Shown here piece by piece: positions 35,733-43,578 of a DNA stretch of 64,000 nt. How positions within the stretch are numbered: position 1 is the stretch's first letter; every line of letters starts with the position of its first letter. The DNA comes from Paenibacillus gorillae (GTDB taxonomy: Bacteria > Bacillota > Bacilli > Paenibacillales > Paenibacillaceae): NCBI RefSeq assembly GCF_000513275.1, contig NZ_CBVJ010000027.1, positions 1 to 64,000 on the forward strand, in the 5' to 3' direction. The notes under the pieces are model-generated. The model saw only the letters and a list, made by a program, of their open reading frames with translations, searched no databases and was not told the DNA's origin. A program made the position numbers and the translations under genes.

Positions 35733-36404
35733 TTAGTGAACTCCTGCAAAGTGGCCTTGCCATTCATTGAAGCCTTCTTCCATGCGGTAAGCTGTAAAGC
35801 CTTCTGTTTGCAATTTTTCGGCTGCAATTGCTGAATAGACACACAACGGTCCTCTGCAATAAGCAATAACCTCGGATGTCTGGGGTAAATTCTTAATGAA
35901 TGCGTCCAGATCTTCCAGCGGAACGGAAATAGCACCTGCGATATGACCTGTTTCATATTCCTCTGTCGGCCGCAGGTCTAACAGAAGAATGGAGTTGCTG
36001 TTGAGCTTCTCAACGACTTCATCCATGGAGAGCGTCTGAATCACATCCATATTGTCAAAGAAATCTTCTTTCAGCCGGCTGATATCCGGCAGCTGCTTCT
36101 CGCTAATTTTCCACAATGAAGATAAAAACTCAACAATAGAGGGGTCAGCTAATGAATAGATGACATAGGTGCCCTTTTTGGTGAATTTAACTAATTTGGC
36201 ATCGTTCAAGATTTGAAGATGCCGAGAGACGTTGGCGACGTTCATAGTTGTAAATTGTGCCAGCTTCTCAACCGTTTTCGGACCTTGAATGAGTAAATTT
36301 AATATTTCGAGTCTTTTATCGCTAGACAAGCATTTTCCAATTCTGGACAACTGATGAAATAATTCATCTTTAAAGATTCTAGCGGATGCAAGGATATCGT
36401 CCAT
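35733..36404 (-). CDS. ArsR-family regulator fused to a rhodanese domain
   Basis: A 223-residue two-domain protein. The N-terminal part (about 15-95) is an ArsR winged HTH (KRLEILNLLIQGPKTVEKLA...NVSRHLQILNDAKLV). The C-terminal part (about 125-220) is a rhodanese domain with active-site YCRGPLC (Cys about 185) and LDLRP...EYETGHIAGA. Such fusions may sense or transfer persulfide sulfur. ATG at 36404 was chosen because AAAGG abuts the ATG at 36413. A palindrome found at its own promoter also occurs before the amine oxidase and thioredoxin-like genes, suggesting a small regulon. Confidence 0.92.
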   Translation of the reverse strand: MDDILASARIFKDELFHQLSRIGKCLSSDKRLEILNLLIQGPKTVEKLAQFTTMNVANVSRHLQILNDAKLVKFTKKGTYVIYSLADPSIVEFLSSLWKISEKQLPDISRLKEDFFDNMDVIQTLSMDEVVEKLNSNSILLLDLRPTEEYETGHIAGAISVPLEDLDAFIKNLPQTSEVIAYCRGPLCVYSAIAAEKLQTEGFTAYRMEEGFNEWQGHFAGVH

Positions 36405-36424
36405 CGTAATCATCCTTTATTATT

Positions 36425-36447
36425 CAATTATTATATTGTTTATTATA
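36425..36447 (-). promoter_or_regulatory. ArsR-rhodanese own promoter and operator
   Basis: On the minus strand a TATAAT (36447-36442) is followed after three bases by the palindrome-like CAATATAATAATTG (36438-36425). It has the same 14-base CAAYT-N4-WATTG layout as the sites at 37499 and 38740. Confidence 0.55.
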
Positions 36448-36463
36448 CTATACGCATTGGATA

Positions 36464-37426
36464 CTATCCAGAAATGTGGAGCACAGGACGGAAGCGGGCA
36501 GACGCTTGCATAACCCGATCAAAAGCTTCGCTTGCCCGTTCCAGCGGGAAAACTTCAATAATTGGCCGAACATCGGTTAGCACGCTAAAATGAATGGCGT
36601 CCGCAATTTCTTTTGCATGACCGGTGAAGGAGCCTCGGACAGTGTGGGGGCCCTTCAAAAAGTCCATTGCAGAAAGCTCCAGCTGTTCACCGGAGCCCGC
36701 TACAATGATGAGTTCACTATCTGCTCTTAATCCGCCAATGAGGGAAGAGATGGCTTTGGCGTTTGGTGCGGTAGCGAGAATAACTTTTGCTCCGCCTAAT
36801 GCCTTTAGAGTCTTGGCCGGATTCTCAGTTTCTGAATCGATGTAATGATGTGCTCCAAGCTGGCGTGCCAGTTGTTCTTTATCTTTCCCGCGAGAGATGG
36901 CGACGGTATTGAAACCGGCTTTCTTGGCATACTGGATGGCTAGATGGCCCAGACCGCCAATGCCTGAGATCGCTACAAGATCACCGGCTCTAGCTTTACT
37001 CTTTTTCAATGCGCTAAAAGTGGTTTCTCCCGCACACATAAGCGGCGCTGCTTCAAGAGCAGATAATTCGTCCGGAATGCTGGTTAATCCTTCTTCATTC
37101 ACAACTATATATTCAGCATACCCGCCATCTATCGTCAGACCCGTAACATGGCCATGTCCGCCGTGCCATCCAATGCCGACGCGCTGCCCGATCTCCCAGC
37201 GGGACGAACCGGCACCGAGCTCCTCCACAATTCCGATGACTTCATGACCGGGAATGCGAGGATACTGAGGAGCAGAGCCTTTAATGGCTAAGGAATCACC
37301 ATTGCATACTCCGCAAGCTTCTACGCGAAGCAGAACTTGTCCTTGCCCAGGACGGGGGACGGGGACTTCAACTAATTGCAGGGGTTCACCTTTGGCTGAT
37401 ATTTGAATAGCTTTCATCATCTTCAT
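36464..37426 (-). CDS. Zinc-type alcohol dehydrogenase lacking the structural-zinc lobe
   Basis: A 320-residue medium-chain dehydrogenase. Catalytic-zinc residues are present: Cys in ACGVCNGD (about 38-41) and GHE (about 60-62). The NAD(P) motif GIGGLGHLA is at about 167. Where relatives have a four-Cys structural-zinc loop after GWHGGH, this protein goes directly to GHVTGLTIDGGYAEY, so about 20 residues are missing in frame. ATG at 37426 follows AGGAGG. It is divergent from the amine oxidase and lies upstream of the ArsR-rhodanese gene. Confidence 0.88.
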   Translation of the reverse strand: MKMMKAIQISAKGEPLQLVEVPVPRPGQGQVLLRVEACGVCNGDSLAIKGSAPQYPRIPGHEVIGIVEELGAGSSRWEIGQRVGIGWHGGHGHVTGLTIDGGYAEYIVVNEEGLTSIPDELSALEAAPLMCAGETTFSALKKSKARAGDLVAISGIGGLGHLAIQYAKKAGFNTVAISRGKDKEQLARQLGAHHYIDSETENPAKTLKALGGAKVILATAPNAKAISSLIGGLRADSELIIVAGSGEQLELSAMDFLKGPHTVRGSFTGHAKEIADAIHFSVLTDVRPIIEVFPLERASEAFDRVMQASARFRPVLHISG

Positions 37427-37471
37427 GTATCTTCCTCCTAAAGAGATAATAATCCGTTTATTGAGTCACCC

Positions 37472-37518
37472 TTGAAGTATAAGGGATGAATAAATATAAT
37501 TCAATTAATCAATTGAAT
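37472..37518 (+). promoter_or_regulatory. Promoter and operator before the amine oxidase
   Basis: TTGAAG (37472-37477), 17 bases, TATAAT (37495-37500). The palindrome ATTCAATTAATCAATTGAAT (37499-37518) overlaps the start point. The same arrangement is found at 38713-38759. Confidence 0.75.
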
Positions 37519-37567
37519 AGTGATTTGTTTATAACAGACACAGAAGAAAGACAAGGGGAGAGTAAGA

Positions 37568-38689
37568 ATGGAAAATAAAAATTCAGAACCTATATATCCG
37601 GTCATTATTATCGGAGCTGGCTTAAGGGGTCTGCGCGCGGCATCACTGCTTCACTCGCAGGGCATTACGTGCAAGATTTTAGAAGCGCGTGACCGAATCG
37701 GCGGCCGGGTTCTGAGTACCGCTGTTGCAGGCGAGCCTGAGCTTGGCCAGTATGATCTAGGGCCGACATGGTATTGGCCGCAGTACGAACGGGTTATTGC
37801 CAGTCTGGTCAAGGAACTCGGTTTACAGACATTTTCTCAATACACGGAGGGAGCTATGCTGTCCGAGCGATCGCGGAACGAACCTCCGCAGCGTTATATA
37901 CTAGCAGAGGGCGCAGTGGAGCCCTCAATGCGACTCGTTGGAGGCGTAAAGTCGCTTATCGATACGGTAGCGGGTACGTTTCCTTCGGGTACGATCGAGT
38001 TAAATACTCGTGTCGCAAAGTTACAGCTTGATCGGGAAGGGGACGATGTCCATGTAGTGGCAGAGCTCGCAGATGGTACAAAGAAAAGCATGCAAGCCCG
38101 TGCTGTAATTATGGCATTGCCTCCTCGGATAGCTGCCCGCCGCATTACGTTCTCACCGGCGCTCACGCCAAGCCTAATGAGCAGCCTTATTAATACGCCA
38201 ACATGGATGGCAGGGCAAGCCAAAATTATAGCCGTCTATGATAGTCCATTCTGGCGCAAAGACGGACTATCTGGGCTTGCAACAAGCTGGGTTGGACCTC
38301 TGCAGGAGATTCACGATGCCTCCCCGGTTGAAGGGGGCGGTGCGCTCTTTGGTTTTTTTGGCATGAATGCCATGAAGCGCCGTGAGCTTGGTGAAGAGCA
38401 AGTACTTGAACTCGTGAGAGAGCAATTGACGCGACTGTTTGGTCCGAAGGCAGGAGCGGCAAAAGCAGTCTTTTACAAGGATTGGACTAGCGACGCTGAG
38501 ACAGCTGTTGAAGATGACTTTACCGCTCTATCGGGTTTTCCAGACTATGGTCCGTTGAACGTCGAGGGGGAATGGGCTAAAAAGATTGTTTTTACCGGTA
38601 CTGAAACTTCGCTGGAACATGGCGGTCATCTGGAAGGTGCGCTTCGATCAGCAGAACATGCTGCTTTAGAAGTTATTAAGCTTATCTAG
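37568..38689 (+). CDS. Flavin-containing amine oxidase-family protein
   Basis: A 373-residue flavoprotein. The N-terminal dinucleotide motif IIIGAGLRGLRAASLL and EARDRIGGR (about 40-48) bind FAD; the C-terminal FTGTETSLEHGGHLEGAL is the usual closing FAD motif. The length is short for monoamine oxidases (about 450), so the substrate domain is reduced. Substrate unknown. ATG follows AGGGGAG. It is controlled by the promoter/operator at 37472, shared in type with the thioredoxin-like operon. Confidence 0.88.
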   Translation: MENKNSEPIYPVIIIGAGLRGLRAASLLHSQGITCKILEARDRIGGRVLSTAVAGEPELGQYDLGPTWYWPQYERVIASLVKELGLQTFSQYTEGAMLSERSRNEPPQRYILAEGAVEPSMRLVGGVKSLIDTVAGTFPSGTIELNTRVAKLQLDREGDDVHVVAELADGTKKSMQARAVIMALPPRIAARRITFSPALTPSLMSSLINTPTWMAGQAKIIAVYDSPFWRKDGLSGLATSWVGPLQEIHDASPVEGGGALFGFFGMNAMKRRELGEEQVLELVREQLTRLFGPKAGAAKAVFYKDWTSDAETAVEDDFTALSGFPDYGPLNVEGEWAKKIVFTGTETSLEHGGHLEGALRSAEHAALEVIKLI

Positions 38690-38712
38690 CTGTTGCTGTA
38701 TAAACAATTTTC

Positions 38713-38759
38713 TTGACCCTAGAACATTTTGACACTATAATTCAACTAATCAATTGAAT
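38713..38759 (+). promoter_or_regulatory. Promoter and operator before the rhodanese-like/thioredoxin-like genes
   Basis: TTGACC (38713-38718), 17 bases, TATAAT (38736-38741), then the palindrome ATTCAACTAATCAATTGAAT (38740-38759). It differs from the site at 37499 by one base. Confidence 0.8.
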
Positions 38760-38833
38760 ATTAACTTCTAACAAGGCAGCAATAGATAGTAAAGTTTTAT
38801 CGATTTCATGAAAGGATAAGGTATGCCCACAAT

Positions 38834-39232
38834 ATGTTACTCTTATATATACTTATTATAGTCGCGGCAATTTGGCTGTTCCGACAGCTGTGGCCGGTAC
38901 ATTCACTAACGTTTCTCAGGTCAGGTTTGCGAGAAGCGTTGCTTATGCTGCCGCAAACGGTAAAGGTGCTTGATGTGAGGGATGCTGTGGATTATGACAA
39001 CGAGCATTTTCCTGACTCCGTAAATGTATCATTAGGCCGTTTGCCCTTCGTATGGAAAACTGAGTTCAACCCTCAAGACGAAATAGTAATTGTTGCCGAC
39101 CATATCATTGCCATTAAGCGCGCAGCGAGGATTCTTCAAAGAAGAGGATTTCGGAAGCTGTATGCGGTCCGCACTCCTATAGCGGTATATCTGAAGGGGG
39201 AGGAACAGCGGTTGAATGGAGGAGAACGATGA
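38834..39232 (+). CDS. Membrane-anchored rhodanese-like protein without the active Cys
   Basis: A 132-residue protein with one N-terminal transmembrane helix (LLLYILIIVAAIWLF) and a rhodanese-like domain (VLDVRDAVDYDNEHFPDSVNV). Where active rhodaneses have a Cys loop, it has VADHIIAIKRA, so it cannot form the persulfide itself. Such inactive domains may bind partners or sulfur species. The start ATG lies about 12 bases after AAGGATAAGG, somewhat far. It overlaps the next gene by four bases. Confidence 0.8.
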   Translation: MLLLYILIIVAAIWLFRQLWPVHSLTFLRSGLREALLMLPQTVKVLDVRDAVDYDNEHFPDSVNVSLGRLPFVWKTEFNPQDEIVIVADHIIAIKRAARILQRRGFRKLYAVRTPIAVYLKGEEQRLNGGER

Positions 39233-39579
39233 AGCATTATACGGAGCTGACCTCGATTGAGAAGATCAATGATTTTATTGCGTCGAATGAAATGAACTTC
39301 TTATATATTTCCAGGCCGGAATGCAGCGTATGCCATGCGATCTGGCCGAAACTAAGGGCGCTGCTGGAACAGTATCCGTCCATACATTTGGGGCATATCG
39401 ATGCGAATATCGTTGAGGAAGTAGCAGCAAAATTTGATGTTTTTGCGGTTCCGTCTCTGCTCTTGATCATTGACAGCAAGGAGTATATAAGGGCGGACAG
39501 GTTTGTCCGGTTCGAGCGACTGGAAGCTCAGCTTGACCAAATTTACAGGCTGTATACTGGGGAGCATCACTCGGATTGA
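39229..39579 (+). CDS. Thioredoxin-family protein (CSVC motif)
   Basis: A 116-residue thioredoxin-fold protein. The redox motif is PECSVCHAIWPKL (Cys about 33 and 36), followed by VFAVPSLLLI with the cis-Pro. No signal peptide, so it is cytosolic. Coupled to the rhodanese-like gene by ATGA overlap, which suggests a joint role in thiol or sulfur handling. Disulfide reductase activity is plausible but untested. Confidence 0.9.
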   Translation: MKHYTELTSIEKINDFIASNEMNFLYISRPECSVCHAIWPKLRALLEQYPSIHLGHIDANIVEEVAAKFDVFAVPSLLLIIDSKEYIRADRFVRFERLEAQLDQIYRLYTGEHHSD

Positions 39580-39622
39580 CCCATTCATTTATATATTTGA
39601 AATTTGAAATTTGAAAGTGACA

Positions 39623-39656
39623 ACAAAAAGCAGTTCAATTCCGGACTGCTTTTTGT
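39623..39656 (+). terminator. Terminator of the thioredoxin-like operon
   Basis: A 12-bp perfect stem (ACAAAAAGCAGT and complement) with a ten-base loop. The second arm carries the T-run. Confidence 0.85.
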
Positions 39657-39694
39657 ATGCAGCGAGAAGACGATCTAGGAGGATGGAACCTTAA

Positions 39695-41008
39695 ATGGCA
39701 CAAGTTAAATCTGCGAGCAATCAATTGCAGCACTATGTAGGTTCGCCGGAAAAGCAAAAACAGCTGTATCGAAAAACTTTAATAATCGTCATTATTTCTC
39801 AAATTTTCGGAGGTGCCGGACTTGCGGCTGGTGTCACCGTAGGAGCACTGCTAGCCCAGAATATGCTGGGAACAGACAGCTTCACGGGGATTCCCACCGC
39901 TTTATTTACACTGGGATCTGCAATCGCAGCATGGCTTGTTGGGCGTTCCTCTCAGAGACACGGGCGGCGTCTTGGATTAGGAACCGGATTTTTAATTGGC
40001 GGATTAGGCGCCATCGGAGTAATCATTGCAGCCATATCCAATAATATTGTACTCTTGCTCCTGTCTCTCTTCATATATGGTGCAGGTACAGCAACGAATT
40101 TGCAGGCGCGTTATGCAAGTGCCGATCTGGCAAGCTCCAAGCAGCGGGCTACAGCAGCCAGTCTGGCTATGGTTGCGACCACCTTCGGGGCAGTAGCAGG
40201 TCCCAGCCTGGTTAGCGTAACCGGAAATTTTGCCTTATCGATAGGTGTCCCAAGTCTTGCAGGACCTTTTATTTTAGCAGCCGCAGCCTTTATTTTAGCC
40301 GGACTTGTCCTTCTTATTATGATGCGCCCTGATCCTCTTCTGGTAGCCAATGCAATCGCAGAACATAAGGGGAGTGCAGGGCAATCCACTGCAGATGCCA
40401 AAGCAGTTCCTGCGGGATTCAACAAACGTGGAGTTATCACTGGGGCAACCGTTATGATTTTGACACAGCTCGTGATGGTAGCAATTATGACCATGACTCC
40501 TATCCATATGAAGCACCATGGACATGGCTTAAGTGATGTGGGGCTTGTGATTGGCTTCCATATCGGGGCCATGTACTTGCCGTCGCTGTTGACAGGTATT
40601 CTTGTTGATAAGCTAGGACGTACGGTGATGGCTATTGCTTCAGGCGTTACGCTGCTTCTCTCAGGAATTGTTGCAGCCACTGCTCCCGGAGATTCGATGC
40701 CTTTACTTATCGTAGCGCTATGTCTGCTGGGGCTTGGCTGGAATTTCGGACTGATCAGCGGGACAGCTGTAATCGTGGATTCGACGACACATTCTAACCG
40801 GGCAAAAATTCAGGGGTCGGTAGATGTACTGATTGCCCTATCTGGTGCGTCTGGCGGTATGCTGTCCGGTATGATTGTAGCTCATTCCAGCTACTCAGCG
40901 CTGTCGCTCTCGGGAAGCTTCTTAGCTCTCTTGCTAATTCCAGTTATGCTATGGTCGTTTAGGGCAAGGAAGAAGGAATCGCACGCCTTAGATCAAGCGC
41001 AGAAATAA
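39695..41008 (+). CDS. MFS transporter
   Basis: A 437-residue membrane protein with about 12 helices. The MFS loop GRSSQRHGRRLGLG lies between helices 2 and 3, and a second copy, VDKLGRTVMA, in the C-half. It is probably an exporter, of what is unknown. AGGAGG lies 12 bases before the ATG. It follows the thioredoxin-like terminator by 39 bases and has its own terminator at 41038, so it may be transcribed separately. Confidence 0.9.
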   Translation: MAQVKSASNQLQHYVGSPEKQKQLYRKTLIIVIISQIFGGAGLAAGVTVGALLAQNMLGTDSFTGIPTALFTLGSAIAAWLVGRSSQRHGRRLGLGTGFLIGGLGAIGVIIAAISNNIVLLLLSLFIYGAGTATNLQARYASADLASSKQRATAASLAMVATTFGAVAGPSLVSVTGNFALSIGVPSLAGPFILAAAAFILAGLVLLIMMRPDPLLVANAIAEHKGSAGQSTADAKAVPAGFNKRGVITGATVMILTQLVMVAIMTMTPIHMKHHGHGLSDVGLVIGFHIGAMYLPSLLTGILVDKLGRTVMAIASGVTLLLSGIVAATAPGDSMPLLIVALCLLGLGWNFGLISGTAVIVDSTTHSNRAKIQGSVDVLIALSGASGGMLSGMIVAHSSYSALSLSGSFLALLLIPVMLWSFRARKKESHALDQAQK

Positions 41009-41037
41009 TGAGCTGAAAAATTCGCTAGTTATGAAAG

Positions 41038-41080
41038 CAGCGGCAGATTAGGTTATTGCCCTAGACTGCCGCTGTATTTG
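41038..41080 (+). terminator. Terminator of the MFS gene
   Basis: CAGCGGCAG and CTGCCGCTG pair as the outer stem, with an inner TAGG/CCTA; a weak T-rich tail follows. Confidence 0.65.
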
Positions 41081-41117
41081 TAGCTGGTGCAAGGAATGAG
41101 GACAGTTTTAGTTTGTA

Positions 41118-41146
41118 TTGAATAACTGACTAGTTAGTTATATAAT
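41118..41146 (+). promoter_or_regulatory. Promoter with TetR-like operator before an SDR gene
   Basis: TTGAAT (41118-41123), 17 bases, TATAAT (41141-41146). TAACTGACTAGTTAGTTA (41123-41140) fills the spacer and is palindromic except for one base pair. The site at 41960 matches it at 16 of 18 bases. Confidence 0.75.
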
Positions 41147-41259
41147 TTCAATTGTTAGACGATGCACCGATTCATACGAATGATCGAAAGAAGGAATGTC
41201 CATGGAAATTTAAGTTTATTAGTTGGGCATACTAAATTCGCTAACAAGGGGAAATGATG

Positions 41260-41949
41260 ATGAAAACAAAAACTTGGTTTATTACCGGAATTAATAGCGG
41301 GTTTGGCCGTCATCTGACGGAGCAGCTGCTGGAACGCGGTGATCGTGTAGCCGGAACTGTACGCAAGATGGATTCCGTTCAGGATCTTAGTGAGAAATAT
41401 GGTGAAAATTTATGGACGGCACATCTGGATGTAACGGATTCGAATGAAGTTCGAGACGTGGTCAATAAAGCTTTTTCCGAATGGGGAACGATTGACGTTG
41501 TAGTGAATAATGCCGGGTATGGCTTGTTTGGAACAGCTGAAGAAATGACGGATGAGTTGCTTATCCATCAGATCCATACAAATTTGATCGGGTCCATTCA
41601 AGTGGTACGCGCTGCGCTGCCGCATTTGCGTAATCAAGGCGGAGGGCGGATTTTGCAGCTTTCGACGTATGGAGGACAAGCTGTAAACCCTGGCGCCGGC
41701 ATGTATCATGCGACTAAATGGGGAATTGAAGGCTTTATGGAATCGACCGCATTGGATGTGGCTCCGTTCAACATTGGCATCACGATTGTTGAACCAGGGG
41801 GAGCCCGCACGGAGTTTCGTTACGGTAGTGCAAAAATAACGTTGGGCAGCGATTCTTATCAAGCCATTCACAAAGCGTTGACTGGCCGTCTCGCTGAGTT
41901 AGAAATGCAGAAGGATACTGCTGGTGTAACGGATTATTCTCTGAATTAA
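41260..41949 (+). CDS. SDR-family oxidoreductase with internal deletion
   Basis: A 229-residue short-chain dehydrogenase with TGINSGFG (about 9-16), NNAGYG (about 84), and an intact YHATK active site (about 151-155). After GARTEFRYGSAKI the sequence jumps straight to TLGSDSYQAIHKAL. Relatives are about 275 residues long and have some 45 residues between these blocks, so a C-terminal substrate-lid region is lost in frame. ATG at 41260 is about 8 bases from AAGGGG. Operators flank it on both sides. Confidence 0.82.
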   Translation: MKTKTWFITGINSGFGRHLTEQLLERGDRVAGTVRKMDSVQDLSEKYGENLWTAHLDVTDSNEVRDVVNKAFSEWGTIDVVVNNAGYGLFGTAEEMTDELLIHQIHTNLIGSIQVVRAALPHLRNQGGGRILQLSTYGGQAVNPGAGMYHATKWGIEGFMESTALDVAPFNIGITIVEPGGARTEFRYGSAKITLGSDSYQAIHKALTGRLAELEMQKDTAGVTDYSLN

Positions 41950-41959
41950 TGCCCTAAAA

Positions 41960-41977
41960 TAACTATCTAGTTAGTTA
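41960..41977 (+). promoter_or_regulatory. TetR-like operator between two SDR genes
   Basis: TAACTATCTAGTTAGTTA lies 10 bases after the first SDR stop and 36 before the second SDR start, with TATATT just downstream (41978-41983). It matches the operator at 41123. Confidence 0.65.
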
Positions 41978-42012
41978 TATATTAATGATAAACCTGAAAG
42001 AAGGCATGAACA

Positions 42013-42762
42013 ATGACTAAAGTTGCAATCGTAACAGGCGGAAGCCGCGGTATTGGCCGCAGTACTGTGCTTTATTTGGCTCAGCGCGGAATCGATTCGA
42101 TACTCACATACAATTCCAACAAAGAGGAAGCAGATAACGTTGTCGAGCTTGTGACCAAAGAAGGCCGTAAAGCGATTGCGCTGCAGCTGGATGCCGGCCG
42201 TACAGACACTTTCGATGAATTCGTCTTGCAGGTAAAAGAAGCACTGCAGTCATGGGGGACGGATCACTTTGATATTCTAATCAACAACGCTGGCATTTCG
42301 CATCACGGAACGTTCGCATCTACTTCAGAAGAAGAGCTGGACGCACTATATAACGTTCACGTTAAAGGAGTCTTTTTTATAACGCAAAAGCTTCTTCCGC
42401 TCATTAATGATGGCGGCGATATCGTGAATATTTCGACCGGCTTGACCCGGATAATTGTCGGAAGCCCGCCATATGCAGCTGTAAAAGCCGCAATTGAAGT
42501 GCTGACTAAATATCAAGCGAAGGAGCTTGGGCCGCGCCGGATTAAAGTGAATGTCATCGCCCCGGGTGCCGTTTCTACCGATTTCAGCGGCGGCATGGTG
42601 CGTGACAATCCGCAAGTGAATAAAATGGTGTCAGATATGACGGCGCTTGGCCGTCCGGGAATGCCTGAGGACATTGCGATGGCAATCGTCTCGCTCGTAT
42701 CTGAGGACAATCGCTGGGTGAATGCACAACGCATCGAGGTATCAGGCGGTATGGGCATCTAA
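42013..42762 (+). CDS. SDR-family oxidoreductase
   Basis: A 249-residue short-chain dehydrogenase with TGGSRGIG (about 8-15), NNAG (about 92) and an intact YAAVK active site (about 155-159), ending VSGGMGI. It is of the 3-oxoacyl-ACP reductase-like type; substrate unknown. ATG follows GAAGG. It is probably under the same TetR-like control as its neighbour, and ends at a clear terminator. Confidence 0.9.
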   Translation: MTKVAIVTGGSRGIGRSTVLYLAQRGIDSILTYNSNKEEADNVVELVTKEGRKAIALQLDAGRTDTFDEFVLQVKEALQSWGTDHFDILINNAGISHHGTFASTSEEELDALYNVHVKGVFFITQKLLPLINDGGDIVNISTGLTRIIVGSPPYAAVKAAIEVLTKYQAKELGPRRIKVNVIAPGAVSTDFSGGMVRDNPQVNKMVSDMTALGRPGMPEDIAMAIVSLVSEDNRWVNAQRIEVSGGMGI

Positions 42763-42795
42763 TACTAATAGGGGACTTCATAAGAACGTTTTACT

Positions 42796-42824
42796 AGAGC
42801 AGCACAATGCTGCTCTTTTTTTTG
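42796..42824 (+). terminator. Terminator of the SDR gene at 42013
   Basis: AGAGCAGCA and TGCTGCTCT pair around CAA, followed by eight or more T. Confidence 0.9.
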
Positions 42825-42869
42825 CGCCCTCTCCTTAGCACAGTTATGTTTATGAGGAAGGAATTTCTC

Positions 42870-42955
42870 TTACCACAAGTGCAGCATGTACTGTATAGTG
42901 ATTCTAGACTTTCGCGATGTTGGACTTCCGAACCTTAGGGTTCGCGAAGTTTTTT
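42870..42955 (+). promoter_or_regulatory. Promoter and attenuator-like leader of the sigma-factor operon
   Basis: TTACCA (42870-42875), 18 bases, TATAGT (42894-42899). The predicted RNA starts near 42906 and soon forms a terminator: ACTTC-CGAACC pairs with GGTTCG-C-GAAGT (42924-42950), followed by six T. The 5' end of the RNA, ACTTTCGCGA (42908-42917), can instead pair with TCGCGAAGT (42942-42950), which would break the terminator. An ATG at 42917 opens a 16-codon leader ORF across the hairpin. Confidence 0.55.
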
Positions 42956-43014
42956 ATATGGGAATGAACTTTTATACGCTATACACTCTCTTATCTATGA
43001 AAAGGGGTGAGAAC

Positions 43015-43578
43015 TTGAATGTAAGCCGTCTTGTCAAACAAGCCAAAAAAGGCAACAAGGAAGCTTTAATGCAACTAATCTTAGACGACCAGGACGCTTA
43101 CTATCGTCTTGCCTATACGTACATGGGGAATGAACATGATGCGATGGATGCGATGGAGGATATGATCGTTACGCTATATGAGAAAATCGATCAGTTGCAG
43201 AAGGGCGAGGCCTTCTATAGCTGGAGCAAAACGATTCTCGTCAACCGGTGTAAAACATTACTCCGCAGGAAGGGAAAATTCATTCCTCTGGAGGACGAAA
43301 GTGAACAATCATCTATTCCATTAACCGATGACAACCCGTACCGCCATGCAGAATCCGAGATGGATATGCAAGTGCTGTTATCTCATCTGAATGAACAGCA
43401 GCGGGAAGCGATCGAGCTTCGTTACGTGCATGATCTTCCCTACCAGACGATTGCGGATATGACCGGTGCGCCGCTTGGCACAATCAAATCGAGAATTTCA
43501 CAAGGCATTCAGAAACTGAAAGCGATGATAGGAGGTGATCGTTATGACAACGATCGAGGAGAAGCTAGAAGAGCATAA
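43015..43578 (+). CDS. RNA polymerase sigma factor, ECF type
   Basis: A 187-residue factor with region 2 (LAYTYMGNEHDAMDAMEDMIVTLYEKI, about 34-60) and region 4 (QQREAIELRYVHDLPYQTIADMTGAPLGTIKSRISQGIQKLK, about 130-170). TTG at 43015 follows AAGGGGTG; the longer open frame upstream contains the attenuator and is not real protein. It overlaps the DUF4179 gene by 35 bases, a common arrangement for a sigma/anti-sigma pair. Confidence 0.9.
   Translation: MNVSRLVKQAKKGNKEALMQLILDDQDAYYRLAYTYMGNEHDAMDAMEDMIVTLYEKIDQLQKGEAFYSWSKTILVNRCKTLLRRKGKFIPLEDESEQSSIPLTDDNPYRHAESEMDMQVLLSHLNEQQREAIELRYVHDLPYQTIADMTGAPLGTIKSRISQGIQKLKAMIGGDRYDNDRGEARRA

Noticed and set aside
39590-39620. Tandem ATTTGAA repeats after the thioredoxin-like gene
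   Set aside because: Only three short copies in AT-rich DNA; no evidence of function.
42886-43014. N-terminal extension of the sigma factor from 42886
   Set aside because: The region holds the terminator-like hairpin; TTG 43015 has a proper AAGGGG site and the family starts there.
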